A DNA stretch of 64,000 bases from Benincasa hispida (lineage: Eukaryota; Streptophyta; Magnoliopsida; Cucurbitales; Cucurbitaceae): NCBI RefSeq assembly GCF_009727055.1, contig NC_052357.1:86905563-86969562 (forward strand), read 5' to 3'. A program made the translations under genes and the position numbers. The notes under the pieces were generated by a model. That model was not told the DNA's origin. It saw only the letters and a list, made by a program, of their open reading frames with translations, and searched no databases. Positions 46,394 to 58,444 of this stretch are shown here, in pieces. Every line of letters starts with the position of its first letter. Position 1 is the first letter of the stretch.

Positions 46394-48114
46394 AGTATTG
46401 GTAACACTATTGGATGCGGCCTGCTCTGTAGCTGTTACAAGTTGTTGTAAAAATAGTACAAATGAAGTGATCCAGGGGGAGTCCTATGTAATGAGTTTGC
46501 ATAAGATCGAACCAAGAAATAAGTCACTCTTGCTTTATAACAATATTTACTGTTTAAGACTGACTATTTCGCTTAGATAACCTAGATAACTCGATCTTAA
46601 TTCTCAGCTAACTATGAACTCCTGTTTATTCAAGATTATCCTTTGATTTGGATGGGTGAAGGTTAGCTCAACAGCGCCGACTCAATAAGCCACCCATTTT
46701 AGGGGTAAGATTGGGTAGATAGCTGAAGACATAAGGTGCAAAAGGAGTTCACGCCTACACGATTTAGGGATAGGAGAAAGGTTGTTCTCTTAAGTACTGA
46801 ATCCAGGTCTTGAATAAGGGGCCCCACCTTCTCACTAGCCGAAGAGGGATCCAGTTTAATGATTGAATCATAAATCAATTTGTTCATTAGAGGATCAGTG
46901 GGAACATAAGGAACAAGACGTAATATCAAGAGTAAAACAGCATATTGACCCAACCATTATTACGAACAACCTATGAAGGATCGACTTATTGGTTATGGTT
47001 ATATCATGTGGACACAAATATATCTATAGTGAGGAGAGTACAACTATCGAGATATAGTGGTGTGACTCTATAGTTAACGAATACTGATTAATTCGGTCTA
47101 AAGAGTTTTAGCCAATTAATCTTAATCGTTGGAGCTCATGATCTGTAGGTCCATAAGATCCTTCTACTAGCTCGTAAAATATGAATACCTTGAATTATTA
47201 ATTAAGTGAATTTGGAATGATATCAATTTGAATTGTTCAAATTGAAAGGGTTTGAATTTGATAAGTTCAAAATCAAATTAGGGTTTGTTTAATTATATTC
47301 AATATAATTAACATTTAATTTATTGAAATTAAACAAAATTGGAGTGTTTATAATATTTAAATATTGATTTAAATATTAGTTACATGAATAGGATTCATAT
47401 TTAAAATTGGGTGTGTGATTAATTTAATATTTGATATTAAATTAATTGATTAATTAAATATGTTTAATTAATTAAAAATAAAATTAATTTCCAATTTTTA
47501 AAATTCAATTTGAGAAATTGAATATTGAAATATTAAATTTGATTAAATTATGAAATTAATCAAATTTAATTTAATTAATTTAGAATTAATTAAAAGAAAA
47601 TGGAAATTAAATTTGAATAAGAAAATTGGGTTTTGTCAGTGGGTTCTCCCATTTTCATCTTAGCATGATGTATAAATCCATGCTAATCACACATAATTTC
47701 CCACTTCCAAATGAAGCAGTTGTTGGCTTCAATGTATGGATGAAGTGCTTGCATGTGGAGGTTGTTTAAAAACTCTCCAATTGGGCTAATGTAAAGGTTG
47801 AAGTTGTTGGAAAATGTCTTCAGCTGTATTCATCTTCTTCCTCACAAACTCTTTTAATTTCCTTCACCAAATTTACTCAAATTCGAGTTCCACCACTCAA
47901 ATTCAAGGCTGAGAATAGTAGAGAATCTCTTGGTGGTTCACTGTCGATTTGGAGCTGAATTGGAGTGAAGAGCAGCTTAAAACTGGAAGATTTCATCAAA
48001 GGTAAGTTTAACTTTAAATCCACTTTAGATTTTCTGAAATAGCATGTTTTAGAACTCAAATTAAATGTAATTAGAGTGCTTATTGATTCTGTTTGCTTTC
48101 GTTGCATAGTTGGT

Positions 48115-51100
48115 AACACCTCCATCCCAGCCATTTACACTCAATTTGATGCATTTAACACAGCTAAAGAACTATGGGATTTTCTGTCTAGACGATTTCA
48201 AATTGTAGGTCTAGTATACTACTATCAACTTCACACTACTCTAGTTGGCACAAGCCAGGAGATCGGGCAATCTGTGAATTAGTATCTCGTTATTATTCAG
48301 TCTATTTGGACCCAATTGGACCAGGTTAAGATCAGTCTAGATCATCTGCGACTTATCAAGGTCCTTATGGGCTTCACCTTGAGTATGAGTCTGTTCATGT
48401 TACCTTGTTACATCACAATCCTCTACCATCTCTTGATGCTGCGATTCAGAAAATTCTCTTTGAGGAAAGGCGACTTGGGTTAGCTTCATCTCCTTCCCCG
48501 AACAATGCTCTTGCAACCAGCCATTCACGATTTCCAACTGAGTCTATTTTCTACAAGAATTGCAAATAGCATGGTCACAAGTTTTCAAGTTGCCCCACCA
48601 TTGAGTGTAAGTACTATCACAAACAAGGTCATATCCTGGACAATTGTCCTACCAAACCACCTCAGCCTCCAAGATACACTATTAAATCCAATAATTTCCT
48701 TAAGTATGGTTCTCCATCTGTCGCGGTGGCTGCTACTGCCTCCGATGTGGTACCCCCTAATCCTTCAAGTATCAAGATCAACGATCTTCAGGAATTACTA
48801 AAACAGGTGCTTTCTCCCCTTTTCTTGCCCTTGCCATCACACCAGGTACATATTGGCTCCTTGATTGAGCCTGTTGCAATCACATGATCTCGAATATGGC
48901 CTCGTTGTCTTCCTCCACCCTTATATAATCCCTGCCTTCGGTATATTTTGCTAATGGTAATCACATGCCTATTTCACATGTTGGGACTGTTAGTACACCG
49001 AGTATTAGTCTATCCACTACTTCATGTCCCACACTTGACCTTTAATCTTGTCTCTGTTGGACAACAGTGTGACCTAGGGTTAACTGTTCTCTTTTCCTTT
49101 CATGGTTGTTAGGTTTAGGATCTGTGGATGGTTAGATGGTAGGTTAGATGGTTGGCACGGATCGCAAGATGGGAAGATTATTTGAGTTCACGTTCTTTCA
49201 GCCTTCTACTCTACCATTTGTGTCTACAGCTGTCATAGATACCGACACGTATCAGTTGCACCTTTGTCTTTGTCATGTGTCACCTGACAAACTTCGTAGC
49301 CTAATTTCTATTGGTACCCTAAGTAATGCCTCTCAATTTCGCTCATTTGATTGTTTACATTGCAAGCTGGCAAAACAACCTGCTTTGTTGTTTCCTACTT
49401 CTGTATCTCTATGTGATAAACCATTTGGTCTTATTCATTCCGACATCTGGGGCCCTGCTCCTACCCCTACAATAAATGGTTATCGGTATTTTATTTTGTT
49501 CATTGATGATTGCTCTCGCTTTACTTGGATATATTTTCTTAAGAATCATTCATCTTTACCCCAAGTTTACATTGAATTTACTAAAATGATTAAATTCTTC
49601 GGACTGACAATGCCAGGAGTATAAGGATTTTCACCTGCTCTCTGTTCTAACTCAACAGGGCAATCTTGTCCAACGCTCATGTCCTTATAGTTCTCAACAA
49701 AATGGTCGAGTTGAAAGAAAGCATCGTCATATTCTCGACTCTATCCGTGCACCAATTCTCTCTGCATCTTGTCCTGAAAAGTTTTGGGGAGAAGCTGCAC
49801 TCACATCTGTCTATATTATCAACCGCCTTCCTTCTACTATTCTCCACAATGTGTCTCCCTTTTAGTGATTTTATGGTATTCCTCCCTTTTATTCTCTTTT
49901 CAAAGTTTTTGGTTGTGTCTGTTTTTCTTTACTTCATCCCTATGAACATTCCAAACTTGAACCTCGAGCTCAGTTTTGTTGCTTCCTTGGTCATGGAATT
50001 GAACATAAAGGATTTTGGTGTTGGGATCCCATATCCAACGGGTTACGTATCTCTCATCATGTCACCTTCTAGGAATATCATATGTTTTCTAGTATTTCTT
50101 CTTTCCATGTTTCCCTTCTTTGTACCCAATCATTCTTCACTATGAAGGAAATCAAATTTGAGATTTTCATGAGCAGTGGAAATTAGATCATTCCAAATTA
50201 CAATCATGAATGAACATTACAAATTACAGTCGAAACAGAAACATACAGTTATGCAATTGTTATAGAAATTACAATATGATAACTACAAATGAACAAGGCG
50301 AAATCTACAAACATTTATAGACTCATTTCCACGCTCCTTGCTCACGAAAGCTCGAACACAGTAACCTCGAACGCTCGAACAACACGACCGCAGCACTGCA
50401 CGAACACTTCGTGCTTGTCCTCCGTGATCGCCTCGGTCACGAACATAAGTCATAATCCTACTATGACTGAGTCTTCTCTTCCAAAGAGAAGTTATGGCCA
50501 TTATGTTCAAGACCCGGAATCAGCTCTTCAGAGAGAAATCTCTTTACTTATCCCTGCTTCGAGAAATGAGTGAATTCCATCTTGTTGATTGAGTTCTCAG
50601 CTCTCAGATCAGACAAGTCTCCAAAAGGTAAGCATGTTGAGTTGGCAATCTAGCCACTCTCACCCATACTAATCAAAAGACCACCCTCAAAGGAAGGAGT
50701 TTCCAAAACACTCAGAATTGAGGTCATGTCACCTATGGTCGTTTAGGTGAGATGTAAGTCTCTAGTATCAACGGCATTATATACAGAGTCTAATCATCTC
50801 GTGATCTAGGTCTTATACAAACTCTTTGTATAGGACACCCCCGCTCGCACGTCTCCACATGAATGGTCAGGATCTACCATCTGTAGTAGTTTACAATACT
50901 TGCAAACCTCTACAAAGCGAGCCGTATCCGTAGTGTCACTAGGATTAGGTATCCCACCTTATTCCTTATACTATAGACCTATTTAGGTTATCACTTAAGG
51001 CATGATCCACTTGTATATCACATATACATGCTTAAGTTCACATAAGATAACCAAGGAGTTTTGTTTATTGGATATGAATAAATGCCAGAATTAAATAATA

Positions 51101-52350
51101 CTTATTTTATTCATTAAACAATGTGTATCTTTATAAAACAACGAGACTGCAGGAGAATTAGGACACCAATCCAACAATCTCCCACTTGTTTTAATGACTC
51201 GGGAGACTAATGTACAATACAATATAAAAATGTACAATATACAATAAACTAGGGCATACCCCAGTATCATCTCCCACTTACCCTAGACAAGATACTGCAT
51301 GTCCCGCAAACCTAGACTCTCCAAGTGACCCTCGAACACTTTAGTTGGGAGGGCCTGTAAGAGGATCAGCAAACTTCCCGTGGAATTGTCCTTCTTCTGT
51401 TATATGTGGATGATATGATCATTACTGGTGATGATCCTCAAGCTATTTCAGATCTCCGACGCTATCTAGGAGAACATTTTGAGATGAAAGATCCAGACCG
51501 CTCAGTTACTTCCTTGGTCTTCAGGTTTCATCATGCTATGATGGATACTACCTATCTCAGACGAAGTATGTATTTGATCTGTTAGCTCATAAAGGTATCA
51601 CTGATTCTGCAACAGTACTGACACCATTGGATTCCAATGTTGTCTGACCTTCTTTGATGGTGTTCCTCTCCAGGATCCAACATTGTATAGACAACTAATT
51701 GGTAGCCTTATTTATTTAACAGTAACTCATCCAGACATAGCTTATGCAGTTCATATTGTTAGTTCATGTCCAGTCCCCGCACTATCCATTTCACAGTTAT
51801 TCTTTGTATTCTGCATTATGTTAAAGGTATGTTGGGACATGGACTTCAATTCTCCTCTAAATCCTCTTTGGTTCTGTCTGAATATTCTGATGTTGATTGG
51901 GCAGGTGATCGTACGGATAGACGATCTACCACAAGTTACTATTTTTATTTGGGTGACTCTCTCATTTCTTGGCGGAGTATGAAACAAACGGTTGTCTCTC
52001 GATCCCGCACTGAATCAGAGTATCGTGCACTTGCTGATACAACTTAGAGGTTTTATGGTTGCGTTAGCTCTTTGCTAACATGTGGGCTTCTCAAAATTCT
52101 GCCACTATTCTTCACTATGACAAACATAGTGTTATTCAGATAGCACATAATGATGTTTTTCTTGAACGGATAAAGCACATTAAGACTGACTGCCACTTTG
52201 TTCGTTATCATCTTCAAACTTCCACTTTGCGTCTTCAATCCATACCTACGACTAAGCAACTGGCTGACATATTCACCAAAGCCCTTCTCTCTGGACGTTT
52301 TCTTAAGCTACTATGTGAACTCAAGTTGGTTTCTACCCTACCACCTTGAG
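48115..52350 (+). pseudogene. Copia gag-pol relic
   Basis: Gag (UBN2-like) reads FNTAKELWDFLSRRFQ at about 48145-48200 and a CCHC knuckle near 48600 in which the second Cys is Tyr (CKYYHKQGHILDNC). The GAG-pre-integrase zinc region with HLCLCHVSPDKL and CLHCK is at about 49255-49370. Integrase has HSDIWGP and FIDDCSRFTW (about 49435-49530), then SSQQNGRVERKHRHIL near 49700 with the catalytic Glu kept. LLYVDDMIITGDD lies at about 51396-51436. RNase H (DVDWAGD, SRSRTESEYRALAD, then TTKQLADIFTKAL) covers 51880-52300 with two frame changes. Stops and frameshifts are numerous. Confidence 0.82.
50143..51385 (-). mobile_element. Minus-strand Copia LTR plus pol tail inserted in the older Copia
   Basis: The LTR spans 50143 (TGAAGGAAATC, its 3' end) to 51176 (...CCAATCCAACA, its 5' start) and matches the family of 20173-29887, including the short form of its 3' LTR. 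Beyond it, 51177-51385 holds twin polypurine tracts (51177-51188 and 51269-51279) and the last codons of pol. The fragment ends near 51385 where the host YVDD region resumes. No target duplication is seen, so the right side is a deletion joint. Confidence 0.8.
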
Positions 52351-52362
52351 TTTGAGGGAAAA

Positions 52363-52507
52363 TGTTAAATTGTAAAGTCAGTCTTCTTCTGCTAGGTAGG
52401 TTGAGCTTTGTTAGGGGTTTTTGTTAGCTAATTTTAGTCTTGTATCAAGCTATTTATACATGTACAATTGTGTTATTGATCAATGGAATACATATAAAAA
52501 GCATTCA
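52363..52507 (+). repeat. Short 3' LTR of the second Copia lineage
   Basis: It follows a polypurine stretch (GAGTTTGAGGGAAAA) and runs from TGTTAAATTG to about GCATTCA. It contains a TATTTATACATG promoter-like word. The end position is approximate because no 5' LTR is available for comparison. Confidence 0.55.
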
Positions 52508-54712
52508 CTTAGAGCTTGTTTCTCAACTTTGGATGAAAACAAATATTTGGTAATATAATTATGTATTAAATGCAATCTACCAAATTTGGAGATTCTAAAT
52601 TTTAAGTCAAAATTCAAAATTTGTAAAAAAAAAAAAAAATGGTTAGACAAATTAGGGAAGAAATAAAATCTCTTAATTTAATGGAAATAGAAATTTCCTT
52701 TTGTGATGGGTTTTAAAAATTTTGGAAAAAACTATTTAAGGCACATGATTTCTATATTTGTGTATTCGATTTGTTTAATAAAAATGTTAGAAATTAATGG
52801 GGGTATTATGGACTTTTGGACTTGATTTTTATGTAATATTGTAGCGCTATTCATGAGAAAATGGTAGATTTAAGTCATTCTTGTAATTTATCTATTTAAT
52901 TCTATTAGTGTAGAAAACCCTTCTTAATTTTAACAAACTGCCCAATATGAACCTACTTTTTGGGTCGGGCCGAGAATTCGAATCACACAAAGTACATGTA
53001 CAACCACCGGTTACAACCTCGAATACCAAAATTGAATATCAAAATCAATTGATGAAAAGTTGGGGATCAAAAAATAATATTTAAAAATTCAAGGTCTTTT
53101 TAGTTGTGTCTATTTGGTCCAAAATTTTAAAGTATTTAATAGATTCTTAAACTTTTAGGATGTGTTTGGAGCAAGAACTATTCTAAAAACTATAATAACT
53201 ACCTCTTGCTACAACAATACGATTTTGTATTTCTTAATTAGCTACAGTCAATACTACTACAAAATCCTATTTGCTACAATATTTACTATTTATTAATCAT
53301 TTTTTTATTATTTATTATAGTATTTACTATTTTTTTTTTCAAACGAAAATAGTTTACACCTCAATCACATACTATTGTAACCCAAGCTAAAATAATCTAC
53401 ACCTCAAATACAAATTATTATAACCAAACTATTAATTTTTTTTTTATCTAATAGTTCCTTCAAGTGTAAAGATGTTTAACATGTCTCCAAATTTTTAATT
53501 TTGTGTCCAATAAATCCTTCGTATATTTAAAAATTTTAAAAATTCAATTGGTCAATCTATTAAATCTAAAATTAAATTGTATGGTATCTAATGAGAGCTT
53601 AAACTCTCAACTTTGCGTTTAGTATGTCTACGAATTTTAAAATATGTTGGACAGGTTGAGGATGCTTTGGGCAAAATTAAGAATTCAATGTCCCATTAGA
53701 CTTAAAATTAAAAGTTCAAGAACTTATAAGAAAAATTTTAAAATTCAGAAATTTATTCAACACAAAATTGAAAGTTCAAGAATCGACTAGAGACCAAGAC
53801 TTAGTTTGGGATTATTGTAGCTTTTAAAATATTGTTAGCAACTATGCTTTAAGACAAATTAAATGTTATATGAAACAAATTAGTGTTTGGTATATTTCAA
53901 CTTTAGACATTAACAAATTGGTTACAATATTTGATAAATAAATAGTATATTAATATATTTTAGATATAATAACTAAATAAACCTACTATCAAAATTTACA
54001 TTTTTTAATAATTTATAATAATTAAATAATTTTTTAAAAAGGTTATATTTTGTTTTCTTTAGATTAATTGTTTAGTATCAAGGAAGAAACCTTTTAACTT
54101 CTTTTAGAATCCAACGTATTTATTTCTTAACTTTAAAAAAGACTATTTTGATTTTATAATCAAATTTTCATCCTTTCAATATTTATTGCGACCAATTTAT
54201 GTGATTCAAATACAAATTCATATCAATACTTTAATATACATATACTTAAACTACATTATTTATCTTTAAAAAAACATTATTTAGATCTAGTTTTTTTAAT
54301 ATATAGATAACCACTTTGAACGTGAAATAGAATATCAATCACATGAATAGAGCTCAACTAACATAAAGTATGAATACTTGACTAAAAAGTAGAAGTTTAA
54401 ATTCCTCAACCTACAAATGGTTAGAACTTTAAAAAAGATGTCGAAATAAAATAATAATTAAACATTAGAAGAAATATTACGAGAGGCCAAAGTAAATTTA
54501 GTCAATCATGATAGGCGTGACCCAAAGGTCAAAGATTCAACTCTCCATATTTGTAATTATTGTACTAAAAAATACATACATGCTTCGAGTAATAAAAGAA
54601 AAATTGAAATACCACTAATTAACCAAACTCCAGCTCTTCATGTCCATGAATCCAAAATTGAGTTTAATTTCATCAACTTCCTTATCAATTTGTGGGGTCA
54701 TGGAATTAAGAA
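52508..54712. other. AT-rich region without recognised genes
   Basis: There are several A/T runs and long stretches of low-complexity DNA, with no frame resembling a known family on either strand. It lies downstream of the MATE gene, so its right end includes that gene's 3' untranslated region. Confidence 0.55.
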
Positions 54713-57700
54713 TCAAGCCAAAGCTGGATTTGGTTTGTCTTGATGATGTGAGAGCTCAATTCTAGTCCAGTTTGAGCGAACTATTAATATCGATAGTGTC
54801 AAAGTTTGGCACAACAATCCACAGATCAAACCAATCCACAACCCCTGCACCAAAAACACACCATATTTGTCACATTCACTCTCACTTCCTACTTCTACCA
54901 CCGTTCAACGGCAGGAGACTAGAGAATTCTTTCATCGATTCATCTTTCTGATTTGTTTGAATGGCAGACATTGTTTCATGAGTACATGTATTAAATATCT
55001 AAGAATTTAATAGGAAAATTTATACGGAAGGCTCCTATATTTAGGGACCCACTCGAAATTTGGCCTCACTTTAAAAGACGCTCAAAATTTGGCCTTCTCT
55101 TTATGTCAGCCGCGTGTGAAAGTACTGTTTTAACCCCAAAAGCGTGTGAAGCCAGACGCAACCTAGATTTCTCATTATTTCCTCTCATTCCTCTCGCTCT
55201 TTCATCTCATTTTCCAATTCACCTTGTTCTCCATTTTTTTCTTTTTGAATTCTTCCTCTCGTTTCTTTCCTCATAGATTTTTTAATTTTTTCCTTTGAGT
55301 TTTTTCCCTTCATTTGAATTCTCACTCAGTCACTCTCGCTTCTTCCTTTCGTTTTGATTCACGTTCCAACTAACATCTTTGATTCGAGAAGAAGAAGACG
55401 TCGACATAAACAAAAGAAATCACCAAAAAAGGACAACCGAAGAAAAGAGAGTGGGAAGGAAATTTTGTCGGAAATACGAAAAAAAGAAAAAAAGAAAAAA
55501 AAAAAGAGTGACATAAACATAAATCACCAAAAAAAAACAATGGGCATCATAAATAGAAGAAATCATCAAAAAAGAAAAAAAGAAAGGCAAAAAAAAGGGG
55601 GGAAAGAAAAAATATGTAAAAGAGTGAAGGAATAAAGGTTAAAGTGGTAAATTCACAAGGTGGTGACATCAGTAGAAAGCCAAAAAACGAGCAAATTGAA
55701 AAGGTGGACCAAATTTCGAGATGACCCCTAACTAGGGACAATCACTACCAATTTCTCATTTTAATGTCTGTGTTTTAAATATATGGGATAATTAATGTCT
55801 ATGTCTAGATATACAAGATAATTAATGTCAGTAAGTTAAATATGTGTATTCAATTTACCTATTTCGAATACAGAAACTAAAATTAAATAATTACTAAATT
55901 AAATACAAGAGAACAATTATTATAGTCATCAAATAAATTTAGCACTATTTAATCAACAAAAATAAAAATAAAAGAATACTTTTATATTTAAACCTTTATT
56001 AAACATAATTAATTTAAATTTATTACTAAAAATGATTAGATCGTTATAAATTAATTAGAATAGTTATAACATAAAATATTGATGGTAAAGATATTAATTA
56101 AAATTTATTAAGTTTAATTAATATATTTATATTTGGTAATTAATTAAAATGAATAATAATAACTAATTAATATTAATTAATTAATTAAACTATATTTTGA
56201 TCAGTGGCATAAAAATCCCACAATTTAACTGGGTATTTTTACTCATGTCATATGGATTCTAAAGTTTATTGGTCCTAGATTTTAAAAATTAAAATGATGT
56301 GATATAAATAAAGATATTAAAAATATGTCTGAAACTTCATGGAAAAACTTGTGGAACAAACGGACCCTTGGGTTAAAGATAAAGATATATGGTTAAATTA
56401 GTTGAGTTATTTTGAAGGTGAGTAAATATGGTTAGTTTTCCATAAATTGATTTAACGTACCTTATATGACATGTATTTATTTATGTGAAATGGGTGTTGG
56501 GTTGTGTAAACAATTCGAGATTTTCATTAGGACAGAGAATTTTATTACCTTGGCATAAAGTTTCATTCTGAATTCCAAAAAGACTGCAGTTGAAATACCA
56601 AGAAGATAGAATGTAACCAAGTTTATAAGCACAACCATGTGTTGCCACCCGCATCCTCTAGCCACCCCTGCAGTTTTTAGAATACATTTCGGTCACGGCA
56701 TATGAAACAAAAACCGAGATTCGCAAGGAAGAACCAGAGGGAGAGTCCTTGCGGGAACCTGATAATACGCCTTGCACCGAGTCCGCAAGCACGGAAATGG
56801 TGAGAAGGGGTGTCATCGAGGCAAAGGCTTGTGTAATCACAGGACTATCACTGAAGAATCCAGCCCAAATGTTATGGCCAAATGCCAGAAGAACGACAAC
56901 TGTGAGGCCTAGAACGACTGAGAGAAGAAGAGTGACAAACATGGCTTGTCTTCCTCTCTCAGGATTGCCTGCCCCCAACTCATTTGACACCCTTGTGCTG
57001 TCCAATAAAGTTTTCTTTTTGGTTATGATATGAGGGAGAAGCCATGCAGAAAAAAGCAAGTCAAAAGGGAGAAATTTTTTGTATACCTTGCAGCTGCACT
57101 GAGTCCATATGTGATCATGTAGGCAATGGCTTCTGTGTTTACACTTTTCAACACGTCATTCCAAAGGGGAGATCCCACTTAGTTAGTGTGTTTGGAAGTG
57201 TAGTTTCAATATCATTAAAATGCTTTTTGACTACTTGAAGAGCACTTTTCAAATTGTTATAGTAGATTTTTCAATGTGCTAAAAGTGCAACATACAAAAG
57301 GAACATAGAGGATCCTTACCAAATTGCAATCAAAGATGTATTAGTTTCAGAGTTTGGAGCCAATCCAGCCAAGAACACAAGAATTTCAAATGCCCAATAC
57401 TCCAAACTGTTCACATAGACTAAAACAAAAGCATCAACATCACCAACCCAATGAACCTTCCAAACTAATGATCAAAAGAAAAAGTGACATGAAGCTCCAA
57501 AATACGCAAAAGACAACACAAGAGCACAGCACTAACCAAACCATTGCAGCAGAGGGCAAAGCAAGTTTCAAATTGACAAATATATAACTGAAAGCTTCAA
57601 CAGAGAATCCTCCCCATGTGAGTTCATATTTCTGAGACTTAAACACATGAATAGCCACAGCCAGAAAAGCCACCCACAATGAAATGGAAGCAGCCAAAGC

Positions 57701-58444
57701 AGCTCCTTCCAGCCCTAAACTTGTCCAGTTCACAAAAGAATAAGCAACACCCAGGTGAAGAATCAGAGGAATTGCAGAAAGCACAGCCAGAAACGTAACA
57801 TCCGATTGAGCCTGAATAAACCTCACACTATTCTGCAGAAACCCATAAGCGAAAAGCCCAGGAACCAGAAATTTCACATACCGAGCCGCCGTTTTCGACA
57901 CATCAGGATCTTGCTGCAGCAATTTCAAGACGGGTTCTGTGTAGAACCATAAAAGGGAAATGAAAATCGAGAAGGAGAGGGAGATTATGCAAGAAGATTG
58001 CAGATGAATCCCTAAGAATCTGTATAATTTCGCCCCAAACCCTTGGCCGCAGAGTGTCTCCAATGCGCCGCTCAGTCCCGTCTGGGGTTTTAAGGAAATG
58101 GTCGGAACAAGAAATTAAACGAGGCAACTGAAAGAAATTCCGAACGAAGTAGTGGAAAAAGATAAGGGAGGACCAACCATGAAAGCAAATCCGGTGACGG
58201 TGGCCCAGGAATTGGCGAGAGTAGCTCCGGCGAGTTCGAGGTCGCCGAGATGGCCGGCGAACATGACCGAAATCAAAGGGATTAGGTAGTAGAAGACATT
58301 AGTGAGAATCATTGGAAATGAAATGGCGAGCTGTTTCTTGACCTCCTCTTTGTCGAACAGTTTCTTCCACCAAATGGACCGGTCAGTTCCGCCGTCGCCG
58401 GCGTGAGGTAGTTGGAGAAGAGGGTCATACGGGTTTTCCGGCAT
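54713..58444 (-). CDS. MATE/DETOXIFICATION efflux carrier, seven exons
   Basis: Splicing gives 1446 coding bases, 481 residues, the normal size for the family. Exons (high to low): 58444-58178, 58081-57537, 57406-57320, 57143-57087, 56997-56759, 56667-56549 and 54844-54713. All introns are GT-AG and every junction keeps the frame. Two MatE halves with about 12 membrane spans are visible. Landmarks are [17 protein letters not shown] (exon 1), [13 protein letters not shown] (exon 2), [16 protein letters not shown] (exons 2-3), [20 protein letters not shown] (exons 4-5), [17 protein letters not shown] (exons 5-6) and [10 protein letters not shown] (exon 7). Such proteins are cation-coupled antiporters that expel organic compounds or toxic metabolites across the plasma or vacuolar membrane; substrate and location cannot be read from sequence. 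The type is nearest plant DTX16-19 by motif. The start ATG begins [10 protein letters not shown]. No stop or frameshift was found, so the gene is probably functional. Confidence 0.93.
55041..55731. mobile_element. MITE-like element in the last MATE intron
   Basis: TTAGGGACCCACTCGAAATT and TTAGGGGTCATCTCGAAATT (the latter inverted at about 55712-55731) form imperfect terminal inverted repeats that both continue TTGG. The interior is pyrimidine-rich, then purine-rich (55380-55640), giving a lysine-rich nonsense frame. No target duplication was confirmed. It explains part of the unusual length of intron 6 (1704 bp against 89-176 bp for the others). Confidence 0.5.

Larger units (their letters stand above)
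41944..48110 (+). mobile_element. LTR at the right end of copy B, broken by hAT sequence
   Basis: It starts AGTTAGGTTGTGTGTCC (first base T changed to A relative to 15913) and continues to about 42177, then resumes at about 46394 (GGTAACACTATTGGATGCGG) and runs to about 48110 (TTCGTTGCATAG). About 24 bases of LTR are missing at the joint. It is related to the LTRs at 18335 and 61795. The right terminus is not clean, because Copia coding sequence of another lineage follows directly. Confidence 0.7.
48111..52507 (+). mobile_element. Second Copia lineage, 5'-truncated and decayed
   Basis: Gag, integrase, the YVDD end of reverse transcriptase, RNase H and a short 3' LTR are recognisable in order. 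The 5' LTR, primer site and start of gag are missing; the sequence begins abruptly at the end of an unrelated LTR. A minus-strand Copia fragment (50143 to about 51385) replaces most of the reverse transcriptase. The short LTR (about 145 bp) suggests a different Copia clade from the other copies. Confidence 0.82.

Noticed and set aside
55354..55635. 93-residue lysine/arginine-rich frame
   Set aside because: It lies in a purine-rich tract inside a MITE-like element in an intron; composition alone explains it.
56749..57952. Several plus-strand frames across the MATE locus
   Set aside because: They are antisense shadows of the spliced minus-strand MATE exons.
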